This document shows, piece after piece, positions 1-8,765 of a stretch of 15,799 nt of DNA. Positions within the stretch are counted from its first letter, which is position 1; each line of letters starts with the position of its first letter. Made by a program: the position numbers and the translations under genes. The notes under the pieces are model-generated. The model saw nothing but the letters and a program-made list of their open reading frames with translations, did no database searches and was not told where the DNA came from. The DNA lies in NCBI GenBank assembly GCA_003024985.2, contig PXIH01S0025528.1, one strand, 5' to 3'. The stretch comes from Euperipatoides rowelli (Eukaryota; Onychophora; Udeonychophora; Euonychophora; Peripatopsidae).

Positions 1-2380
1 GCATGTAAATTTGAAATGGGGCATGTTGACTTCTTAATCAACATGCCCACAGGGCATGTTCTTTTTTGTTCACTATTTCGAGCCCTGATAAAATATTCAA
101 AATACATTGAATTACACATATCAGAAGTAGTTAAAGCAGATTATTTTATCTTTCTAATACACTGTACCTACTGTATATGGCCACTCATCAATAATCCCTT
201 TACTTTTCTCCCTCATCATCACCTGATTCATTATTGATTTATGATTGATCATCTCCCTATAGGCACCTGTCTATACTAATCTAGCTGTAAGTTTAATATA
301 ATTATAAAATGTGTAGTCTAATGAAATATCAAAGTGTTAGCGTGCTTTCTTACGTTTTTTTCTCAATTCATTTTTTAGTATATTTATATTTTTTATTCGC
401 ACTTTTAAACGACTGAATAATAAAAATATAATAAATTATAATACACGCCTGCCCTTATCAATTTAATAGCAAATATTTACATTTCAGCTAAGCTTAAATG
501 CATTTAATTATCTCAATATCTTTACTTTCTTTCAATATAAATGGAATTTTATAAGACTTTGCATGTAACGATTAAATAAATGTGTCATTTAATTCTAATT
601 ATGGAAGACGGAGTACAGAAATTGATATCTGAAGAATAAAGATTTGTTGCTATTTTGAAAAAAAAATTGAATTGTATGCTACATTGATCACTAACTTCCT
701 TACTAAGTCTATTCAAACAGACTTGATTCAAAAAATAATATTTCAATCACCTATAAAGGAAAAATAATTTACACAATTTTTTATATGGAGTTTATTTATT
801 TAATTCAATTATTTTTACTTATATTGGCCTAATTAACTAACCATTTAATATCTATCAAACACAGACTTCGATGAGCACCAAGAATAAAGGTAGGCTATGG
901 CTGTTTCGATTATTATAATTTAAAAAAAAATGAATTTTTCATTATACCGTAGGCTTAGGCTACTATTACAAAACAGAAATGGATTTTTTAAAAAAATGGC
1001 ATTTTATTAATAAAATATTTAGTTATTTAGATATATTGAGGTTAAGCCTAAAAGCTTTTATACAATTTTTTTTCTAAAGAATTCAACTTCAGGCCGTTAT
1101 AAGATATATGCGACATGCAAAAAAAAATCTAATTTAGCTAGAAATAAACATTAATATTTTCATTGCAGTATGATATGATATATAATTTAAAACTTATTTC
1201 CTAGTTACATTTTTAGTTTTTTTTTTTTTCTTTCTTGAGGATTTATAAACTAAATAGGCCTACTGTAGATTAATTAAACGTAACAATGGATGAACACACT
1301 CTACAGTACCTGTTGTTTATGATCTAAGTACGATATTTTTCTGATCTAAGTCATTTATTGATTGTATTTCTATTTATTTATTCTGTAATAATGAAATGTA
1401 AGATCTTCTATTGTGTAAAGGTTAAAAAGACTTAATTGGAATAAATAAATAAACAGAAAGATGCAGTCCGCAATACTAATCTATGGTTCCTTAAGCCCAA
1501 GTTGCCAAGCAGCATGTGTTAACCTGGAAATTTATCTTTGCGTCACAAATATGATGTCATACTCCATCTACTATTATTTCTGATATAAGACCACAACAGT
1601 TTCACTGAAACAAATATTTTTTTAATGAATTCTGGAGTATTTTGGGCCTGTCGTATATAAAAGTTTAATAATAGTGAAATTTGAGTATTTTTGTATAAAT
1701 AAATATAAGCCTACAAGGCAAACACAATGTTATTTAGATTAGGCTACATCTGTAAAAACTTTTTTGTTAGGCAATATAGGCTATTATGTATATTTTAGTG
1801 TAGGCAAGGGCAATTGAGGAATAATTAAAATAACTCCTTTAATTGGCTTTACTCAGTTCAAAATATTTTATTAAGATTGTTTTCATTGGTAGGAATTTCA
1901 TTTAGGAAATAAAACTTCAATTAATGCTTATTTTATAAAATTGTATTTTATTTTCGATCAAAAATAATAAATAAAAAAACTGCATGGCAGATGTAAGTTA
2001 ACATTCTACTAAAAATTTATCGTCGTCGTCAAATAATTTTTTATGAATGGAAAGTCTACTTTTAAGCAACATTAAGGAAACACTTTATTTTCCCATTCTT
2101 TTCTACAATTAATATCAAAATAACGAATAAATACCAAAATACTGATCACAAGCAGGAAATGATTGAGTTTATGGCAAATCAACACGACCCACGAGCTGAA
2201 AATTCTTTTAATTCTTACAATAGGATTTAAAAACAATATCATTTAAACTATAGACTATTAATTTATTTATAAATTCTGCGTATAGAAGAAGAAAAAAACT
2301 AACTTGTTTCAATTTTATAATAATGAGTTTACTAATGGTATCTTTAGCCTACACTTCAAAATAATTCTAATATATATATA
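1..2380. other. Gene-free A+T-rich region, left part
   Basis: No coding region can be supported on either strand. The open frames present are short, hydrophobic or low-complexity, and show no recognisable domain. The stretch is dominated by A/T runs and by scattered TAGGCTA/TAGGCCTA words (for example 891, 956, 1255, 1740 and 1777). Apart from the GGGCATGTT cluster at the left edge I see no repeat copy or RNA gene. It may be intergenic DNA, or an intron if the F-box gene has a distant 5' exon. Confidence 0.7.
19..60. repeat. GGGCATGTT inverted and direct repeat cluster
   Basis: GGGCATGTTGA at 19-29 is followed after 8 bases by its exact reverse complement TCAACATGCCC at 38-48. A third copy of the core, GGGCATGTT, lies in direct orientation at 52-60. 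The 11-bp perfect arms would form a short hairpin. This could be the end of a small inverted-repeat element cut by the window edge, or a local microduplication; the sequence does not decide between them. Confidence 0.6.
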
Positions 2381-2387
2381 TTTTTTT

Positions 2388-2442
2388 CTTTCTCAAGCTT
2401 GCGACCCCCTTCAATTTTGCCACAACCCCCAAGGGGGTCGTG
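2388..2442. mobile_element. hAT-like transposon terminal remnant with CGACCCCCTT hairpin
   Basis: TTCTCAAGCTTGCGACCCCC sits at the left of this segment. CGACCCCCTT at 2402-2411 is exactly complementary to AAGGGGGTCG at 2431-2440, across a 19-base loop holding a second C5 run. Many hAT-superfamily and derived non-autonomous elements have ends of the form CAGGGGTTCTCAA followed by a C/G-rich palindromic subterminal block, and this segment resembles that. The canonical CAGGGG tip and a clear target-site duplication are not visible, so it would be a decayed fragment. It stands out as a G+C island in A/T-rich DNA. No transposase coding sequence is present. Confidence 0.5.
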
Positions 2443-2490
2443 ATTCAGTTTGTGTATTTTTTAAATTATTCAAAGAAGAAACCTTTAGAA

Positions 2491-2507
2491 CAGAGGTGGG
2501 CCAAGCG
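2491..2507 (+). mobile_element. Second hAT-like terminus (CAGAGGTGGGCCAA)
   Basis: The string CAGAGGTGGGCCAAGCG has the look of a hAT-type terminal inverted repeat (CAGxGGTGGGCAA-like). It lies 50 bp from the C/G palindrome of the preceding remnant. No matching opposite end or 8-bp target-site duplication was found by eye, so this is either an isolated tip or chance resemblance. Confidence 0.35.
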
Positions 2508-2861
2508 TTCAAAGAATTAACTAATCTACCATACAGTATTTATATAATGTAATATATAATTTTCAATTTTCAGTAGAAATCTTTCTAAAAAATTTTCAAC
2601 TATGACATTTGAACAATCAGCATATGACATAGAAAAGTGATTTGTAGTATTTTCTATTCTAAACCTTCATATGCAAAAAATTAAGTCATCCCTTAATCTG
2701 CTCTGATCTGAGGTAAAATCACTATAACCTTTTAAAATGTGTAGTCATATCGTATGGCAAATCACATAAGTTCAACTTTTTCAGTAATTCATCGAAAATA
2801 TAGATAGAATTTCTATTAGTGACATCATAAAACTGGTAAAAAAAAGCCAATTGGCTACAAA

Positions 2862-2962
2862 TAAGCTTTAAAAATGTATCTCTGGCTAGGAGTTAGTTTC
2901 TTCCCTGCAGGTTTCCTACTCGATGGACTAATTCCTTGACTTGGATACATTTTTAAGACTTA
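2862..2962 (+). other. Imperfect hairpin, miRNA-precursor-like
   Basis: TTAAAAATGTATC at 2868-2880 is exactly complementary to GATACATTTTTAA at 2944-2956. Outside it, four more pairs form after one wobble and one mismatch. Inside it, after a loosely paired stretch, AGGAGTTAGTTT pairs with the segment that includes GGACTAATTCCT, using G-U wobbles. The whole folds to about 100 nt with a terminal loop of roughly 25-30 nt. The size and bulged stem resemble an animal pre-miRNA. The wobbles favour the + strand RNA. Ancient short inverted-repeat elements give similar shapes, and no known miRNA seed was recognised. Confidence 0.35.
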
Positions 2963-5124
2963 AAGCACAGTATAACATTTAGGGCTCAATATGTCACCTA
3001 AGGTCAACAATTCTCTGCAAACTACGGCAAACACCATGCCATCTAATGATTATGACTACACGCCATGAAAGGCCTGACTTCAAACAACATATTGAAAACA
3101 CTTCACACCCAGTCACCTGAAATAAAAAAGCATAGAGTAATGAAATAAGATCTTACTTGCTGTGTCCTTTACCTACATTTACCCCTATCTTCCATGTGTT
3201 AAATTTAAATACTATAGATTATGCCTAGCAAACACCAGAGTTCTTTTTAATCCAAAACCAACCAATTGTATATGACTAGGTCCCTGTCACATGATTCAAA
3301 TGGATAGCTGCCTTATTTTTTTATTTACAGCCCTAATTTTCAATCCACCTGAACCTTAACCCCAAATAATGCCTATCCCAGTCCTAATGATAAGCTTCTA
3401 TAAGTGGTTTATTATTAAGGGATTACTAAAATTGCTGCCTCATTGTAAGAAAAAATTGTTAAAATAAATTGGACAAATGAAGTTGAATAAGCTTTTCAAA
3501 AATAAAAAGAATGTCTAGCAAATGCACCTGCGCTTGCATATCCTAACAAATAAGTTCTTTATTATAAAATGTGATGCATCAAATTTGTATGGGGAATGGG
3601 TCCTAGAACCAAATGTTGATGCGACTAATTCTGGGCGATAAAATCGAACATTCGATTTAATCAATTAAAATAATTCAATTATTTCTCTATCGGCTCTAGA
3701 ACTCTTATAATCAAAGGCCAAACGTAAGCCTGTTTATATATAAAACATTGTGGGAGGGTGGGCTACTTTCTTTGTGGATGTTTTTCTTTAGGACTTTTAC
3801 TTAAATCACATACAAATCAATGGTTTTCTGAGAATCAGATGCTAAAACGATCATTATTTGACAATTTCCTATGACATAACCTTTTAATAAGTCGGGCAAA
3901 TGTCTATGTGGAAAATAGAACATATTACCAGCCACTCCCTAAAAAAATGTTTATTAGAATTTTGTATAGCAGTTTGCCATTTATCAAATGTTATATTTTT
4001 TAACTTATCTAAGTGATATGTTTGTTTTTGGACGAACTTTTAATATATACAAAATTCCAAACCTTTGAAATTGTTATATTTTCTTTTTTACTAATATTTT
4101 TGCATACTAAATTACGTTAACAAAAAATGGTAAGCTCAATTATTGGAATGTCTTTCGATTACAAAGTGAATTTTTAGACCAACCTAGCTATAAGATAATT
4201 AGCTGAAAATTTTTGGGAGATAATCTTTAATGTCTTGAGATGTCAATTATGTTTAGTTTATGTATAGAAGATTGACAGAAATAAAATCCAAGCCAAAACC
4301 AAAAAGCGTCTGGTTGCTTCCGATATGTTTGTTCAAATTTTCTCGGCTTTTAGTCTTTGTATACAATAAATTAGAATAGAAACAATATTTTTTTTTCTAA
4401 TCTAGAAATAACTTCAGAATGTAAATAAGCCTAAAATTACATTCAATCAGGGGCTAAATATTTTTTAGAAATTTAATTTTGATGTGTCATATTTATAATA
4501 GATGCCATATGATAACATTAAAATTTAAATGTCAATTTTAGAAAAATGTATTTTTCTTAATTATAAACAAATTTTTAAACCAAAAAAAGATACATAGAAT
4601 TGAAGTATCATACATAATTAAACTATATAAAAACAAAAAATAAGATTTTTAATTCAGTTATAAAGATACAATAATGAACATTTGGATATACAGATAATAA
4701 AATATGTTGTAAAGCATACAATGCTAAAATTACAGTGTTTTTTTTTTTTCCATATGTTTTAAAATGTTCTGGGTAGAGGCAGATACAGCACCTAGTTTTG
4801 GGCACATGAAATATTTTTGAATGAAAAACAATGAAAACTATTAACATTGTAATCTTTTTTTTAGTTTCAAATTTCTCTTAGATATAGTAGCATTTCAATG
4901 CTTTCTGTAATGGCTGCTGAATGTTCTTGTGAAGTATGTGTCATTAATCATTAATTTCCAGGTAAGCCTTAGTTTTGGACTTAAGAAACAGTTAAATATA
5001 AAAATTCATAATTATTTTTGGTTACTCAGTTCAAGTAGAAAATTGTTTTTATTAAAACTAAGGGGATTAGAACTACAAATTGATTAAAAAAGAAACTAAT
5101 CAAGGGTTTGGCTTAAAAAGTTTG

Positions 5125-5171
5125 TGCCCATTATTGGTACACCAATAATGCAAATGATCCATTTTTGGGCA
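5125..5171. repeat. Nested inverted repeat
   Basis: CATTATTGGT at 5129-5138 and ACCAATAATG at 5141-5150 are perfect inverted arms separated by two bases. An outer pair, TGCCCA (5125-5130) and TGGGCA (5166-5171), is nested around them but overlaps the inner arm by two bases, so the two stems compete. The function is unknown; this may be a remnant of a short palindromic element. Confidence 0.4.
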
Positions 5172-5964
5172 AATTACCCAAAACTAATATTTTTAAAATT
5201 ATCACTTTTCCTTAGTTGACAAGTATAAAAACGAAATGAGGACATAATAATGAAAAGAAATTCACCAATCAGGTTCATGTGCTTAGGTCATGCAAAAAAA
5301 AAAAAAAAAGACAGATTTCTTTGTAGAAAATCAAAAGCGTTGTTTGGACTGACAGAATTTATCTTAGATTTGTTAAATTATTGAATTAATTTTTTTCTTG
5401 TCTATAGCCTATCACTTAATATAAAAAGAAAGCAAACTTGGAAACAAATTGAAACATTGTCACTTACTGTATTATTAATAAAACTATTTATAAAAAATAT
5501 CGATCATCTTAAACATATGGAGTAAAACAAATCAGACGTGTCTACCTAGCAAACTATTCCATATGGAATTATGAAAAAAAAAAACGGTGATTAGTTAGCA
5601 GTTGAGCTGAAGGAAATAATGTGAAAATGTTCCAATAAATTTATTCCACTTTTTATCATTAGAGTTGAGGCATAGTTATTTATTAACTACTTAGTATGAG
5701 TAAGTACAACTTTGTAGTGAAAAATAGGACTGTAAATAAAGAAAAATAAGGTTGCCAACCCATTAGCCATGTGCCATATATATGATTGGTTGTTGTTATA
5801 GTAAACTGTGCAGATAAGCTTGAACAACCAGACACTGATACTGTAATAAGGAAAGGGACTAAAAGTGAGTATAAAATCATAATGAGCTTTAAAATATTTA
5901 CAACAAATTTATCACTATTATCATCATTATTATTAGATTGCTGTTTGTATGCATTTTGTCTACT

Positions 5965-6515
5965 TACATGAGCAAAAAAAAAAAAAAATACTTAAGTTTA
6001 AAAGTGTTTTAAAAAAATTACATAAGCTTGAAAATACACTCAATGATTAAGTCTTGTTTCTTAAATAAAATTCATAACAATATACAGTATAAGACCAAAC
6101 TTTGTACAGTTTTGAATTTTATTGTATAAAAATACTTAGGATTTAAGTTAAACAAAAACATTTTACAAAAATTATCATGGAATTTTCTTTTATATTCTAT
6201 CAGTAATGTTTTCTTATCGGTTTACATCAAATCATCATGAATGATTTACTAGCCTAGGCTATTAAAAGTTAGCCCATTTCCTAGAAAATTTGAACCGATA
6301 TATTCCTTATTTTTAGGAAAGGAACATTTCCCAACCTCAATCCGGTAGGCTACAGACTAAAATTCAAGCTACTAACTTTTTGATAAATACTGTATGTACT
6401 AATGCTATTTTTACGGTATTTATAAATTACCTGATTATTCTGTGTTCGGCCAAATATCATTTACTATTCGGTACCAAATATTTGCTATTAGGCCAATTTG
6501 ATATTCAGAATATGG
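5965..6515 (+). repeat. Dispersed 0.5-kb repeat, copy A
   Basis: This segment aligns collinearly with about 14596-15104, 8.6 kb away on the same strand. Shared blocks, in order, include TAAGCTTGAAAATA near 6023, AACAAAAACATTTTA near 6150, CAGTAATRTTTT near 6200, a TAGGCTACxG...CTAxxAAGCTACTAAC-like block at 6346-6378, and an ATTCGG-type end (TTCGGCCAAAT at 6444, ACTATTCGGTA at 6463). The offset between copies drifts only from 8,623 to 8,594 bp, consistent with small indels. No coding potential is conserved. It is most likely an old non-autonomous transposable element whose right end carries the ATTCGG motif. Confidence 0.7.
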
Positions 6516-6519
6516 TACA

Positions 6520-7640
6520 CTATTAAAAATATTATTAGTTTTTTTTTAGCAAGTTTGTTTTTATGTTTAATATTAGTTTAAATGAATTCAGAGAGAAATT
6601 CAAATAGTCAGCAAAAAAGTTTAGGCTACTTATTTTGCTATAGGACAAGTTTATTTTTTGTGGATAGCAGTATTATATCTACTATAAAAAAAGTAAAGGA
6701 TTGAAGTTGTGGGGAGTGTTTTTTTTTTTTTTTTTCAAAAATTTAATTTTAATAAAAGATGATTAATAACATTTATTTTTTGGAAAGATTTAACATTTGT
6801 TAGAAAAATTGGCAGATTTATAATTTCATATAATATTTTCATGATAACGGCCTGTACGATCATTAGGCTAATAATACTTTAGTTGATTAGAATGAAGTCA
6901 TGATAGTCTTTTACAAAAATGACAGTTTCTTCTAAGGCATAGAAAAGCAATTCACAATTTCACACACCATTAAAAAAGCAAAATTTCAATAATTCAAACC
7001 ATTCACTGCTTTTTTTTGTAGTTGTTAACATTCGGTATTCGGCTAAATAGCACTAAGTAGGCTATTCAGCCGAATTCCCAATAGTTCTATTTAGGGCTGA
7101 ATAGGCAAATACCAAACATTTTCCAAAACTTAGATACACCACTAATGTACATGCATAAAAGAGAAAAAAATGTGATCTGCTACCTGTCTCAGCCACTCTT
7201 CCTTGCATCTGATTTGGTCTCAGTAATAACTACTGAAACCTAGAGAGATATTCATCTGGGCTCTGTGTATTTAATTTTTTAAATTGTGGAATCTTAGGGC
7301 TCTAGTAAAAGACAGATCGCCTTTGTGGTATACCCAATTGCAAGGTTGAGCAATGTTTTAAAGACTGAAGATCAGGGTTTTTTTTTTATCTCAGTGGGAT
7401 AACTTAATTTTAGAAATAAAGTATTGGGGAGGGAACAGAAATTTAATTTTGATGTTTGAGTGATTTGGTTTAAGGTGAATTATTAATTTTAATAGTTTTA
7501 CTTCTTTCAAGGTGTATAAAAAAGCATTTCTAATTTGTCTTCATGGGGAGGGGCAATTGGGTATAAATGACTGCAAGTTATTCATACTGTATTTTATTTA
7601 TGCATTAACAGAGGTGCTGAAACAAAAAAATAAATTAATT
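6520..7640. other. Gene-free region upstream of the F-box gene
   Basis: No coding region can be supported. A run of T begins near 6719. Around 7160-7360 the base composition becomes somewhat less A/T-rich, which would suit a 5' untranslated exon or promoter of the F-box gene. No TATA box, initiator or convincing exon-donor pair can be assigned with confidence. The ATTCGG-type repeat at 7030-7110 lies inside this stretch. Confidence 0.5.
7030..7110. repeat. ATTCGG/CCGAAT-type repeat with inverted arms
   Basis: CATTCGGTATTCGGCTAAAT starts at 7029. ATTCGGCTAAATAG (7037-7050) is the reverse complement of CTATTCAGCCGAAT (7062-7075) at 13 of 14 positions. GGGCTGAATAGGCAAATACC follows at 7093-7112. 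The same ATTCGG vocabulary marks the right ends of both copies of the dispersed repeat (6444-6470 and 15037-15104), so this is probably another fragment of that family or of a related one. Confidence 0.6.
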
Positions 7641-7645
7641 TATAT

Positions 7646-7690
7646 GATTTGCTATACAAAATGATTCAGAATCATTTTGTATAGCAAATC
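7646..7690. repeat. 45-bp near-perfect palindrome (22-bp arms)
   Basis: The arm at 7646-7667 (begins GATTTGCTATAC) is the exact reverse complement of 7669-7690, with the single base A at 7668 as spacer. There are no mismatches, and symmetry stops immediately outside the arms. It lies 308 bp upstream of the F-box start codon. It could extrude as a cruciform or give a tight foldback RNA. A one-base loop argues against a miRNA precursor. It could also be a recent foldback insertion or a cloning or assembly artefact. Confidence 0.9.
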
Positions 7691-7702
7691 CTATTCATCC
7701 CT

Positions 7703-7726
7703 CTCTCCCACTCTGTTTTGGGAGAG
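7703..7726. repeat. CTCTCCC/GGGAGAG hairpin
   Basis: CTCTCCC at 7703-7709 pairs with GGGAGAG at 7720-7726 across a 10-base loop. One wobble and one further pair extend the stem in RNA. It follows the 45-bp palindrome by 12 bases, making two foldbacks in a row shortly before the gene. Confidence 0.5.
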
Positions 7727-7927
7727 GGTGACTGCTAGGTATTCAAATTGTTTATTAACAGTATTTATATGTTAAAAAGGTGCTAAATATTTATATTTTT
7801 TAAACGTTTGTACTTCTTAGGCTACACATAATCTTTAAGTATGATATTCTGTATATCCTATGAATTGTCAATCTGAAAGTTTCATAACTAAATCATTAGG
7901 CTACTTTTTTTTTTTCAAATTATTATT

Positions 7928-7997
7928 CTGTTAACAATTTTAATTTTTATTTGTTAGTAGGAATGACATTATAAATCTTACTCTCCTCCCATAAGCA
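7928..7997 (+). promoter_or_regulatory. Putative 5' UTR splice acceptor and leader of the F-box mRNA
   Basis: A TTAAC branch-point-like site (7931-7935) is followed by a T-rich tract and TTGTTAG, giving an acceptor after 7957 (or after 7960). This implies that the start codon lies in the second exon of the transcript and that a non-coding first exon is upstream. The resulting leader would be about 40 nt. It would contain a four-codon upstream ORF (ATG at 7963, TAA at 7972-7974) and an in-frame TAA at 7992-7994, which fixes the ATG at 7998 as the first possible start in this frame. The acceptor is inferred from consensus only. Confidence 0.45.
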
Positions 7998-8765
7998 ATG
8001 AAGATTAATGAAATTAAGGCTGCCAAGGGCGAATGTAGCAAGTGGAAATGTCATAAAGCACAAACAAATTGTACCCTAAAAAGAAAAGGCCTCCGAAGCA
8101 GTATGCGTCTTGTAGGGAAAAAACAAGATGAGAAAAATGGTACGAACCAGAGAATTGAACATCCCATGGAATTTTCTTCTAAAAGCACAAAATCTTTAGA
8201 CAGTGAAATTAGAGTGAAAAACAAGAAAACAAAGAATACTGAAATTTCATATGATGAGGAAAGTAACTCTCTAGATCATATTAACAAAGAAATTGAAAAG
8301 ATCATCAATTTTGTTGACAGTGATTCAATTGTTGTAGAAAGTATGGGACATTACCAGCTGAATAATGAAGCTGAAACTTCTGTCAGTCATAAAAAGATTT
8401 TGCCCATTACTGCTAAATCTCATAAAGAAAACACTAATTTGAACTTAAAGAGTAATTTAGTAATGTGCAAAGGTGATGGTGTTGGTCTTACACTGCAAGC
8501 AAAACTTGAAAATGATCAGAAGATTGGCGAAGGGAATAGTAAAGTTAAATTGAATAGTAATGAATTGAACTATAAGATAGTTGCCAAAAACACCCGAGTT
8601 TCAAACTCGTCCAGAAAAGGGAAACACATTCCTTGTAAGGGAGATTTATCCAAGAAGAGTAATCGTCTAAAACAGACAAACGTCTCTCTCTTGGATCTAC
8701 CCAATGAAATCCTTACAAAAATTTTAAATTCTCTGTCCTATCTTGAAGTTGGGAAAATTCGAAGA
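7998..8765 (+). other. FBXO28: F-box gene coding exon 1
   Basis: 768 nt, exactly 256 codons, ending in phase 0 with AGA|GTAAGT, a consensus donor at 8766-8771. The frame stays open over about 800 nt in DNA where stops are frequent elsewhere, itself strong evidence for coding. If the intron were retained, translation would add VSIFLKMHPLGLF and stop at about 8805, cutting the F-box in half. The exon carries the whole 230-residue leader plus the first 26 residues of the F-box. Confidence 0.92.

Larger units (their letters stand above)
2565..5960. other. Gene-free A+T-rich region, middle part
   Basis: About 3.4 kb without a supportable gene on either strand. Short open frames on both strands encode low-complexity, hydrophobic or Lys/Asn-rich strings that overlap each other and match no family I recognise. 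It contains two hairpin-forming segments annotated separately (2862-2962 and 5125-5171) and several homopolymer A/T runs. The rest shows nothing beyond A/T-rich background. Confidence 0.65.

Noticed and set aside
16-237. Open frame of about 73 codons at the left edge
   Set aside because: Its start falls in the GGGCATGTT repeat cluster, its composition is what random A/T-rich DNA gives, and no domain or splice context supports it.
2304-2552. Open frame of about 82 codons with a CDPLQFC...NPQGGRDS segment
   Set aside because: The distinctive part is just the translated C/G palindrome of the hAT-like remnant; the rest is A/T-rich low-complexity sequence.
4623-4847. Minus-strand open frame of about 74 codons
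   Set aside because: Hydrophobic low-complexity translation, no recognisable motif, no splice sites or neighbouring exons.
5683-5971. Overlapping open frames on both strands
   Set aside because: Two frames over the same short DNA, neither with a domain, both typical of chance.
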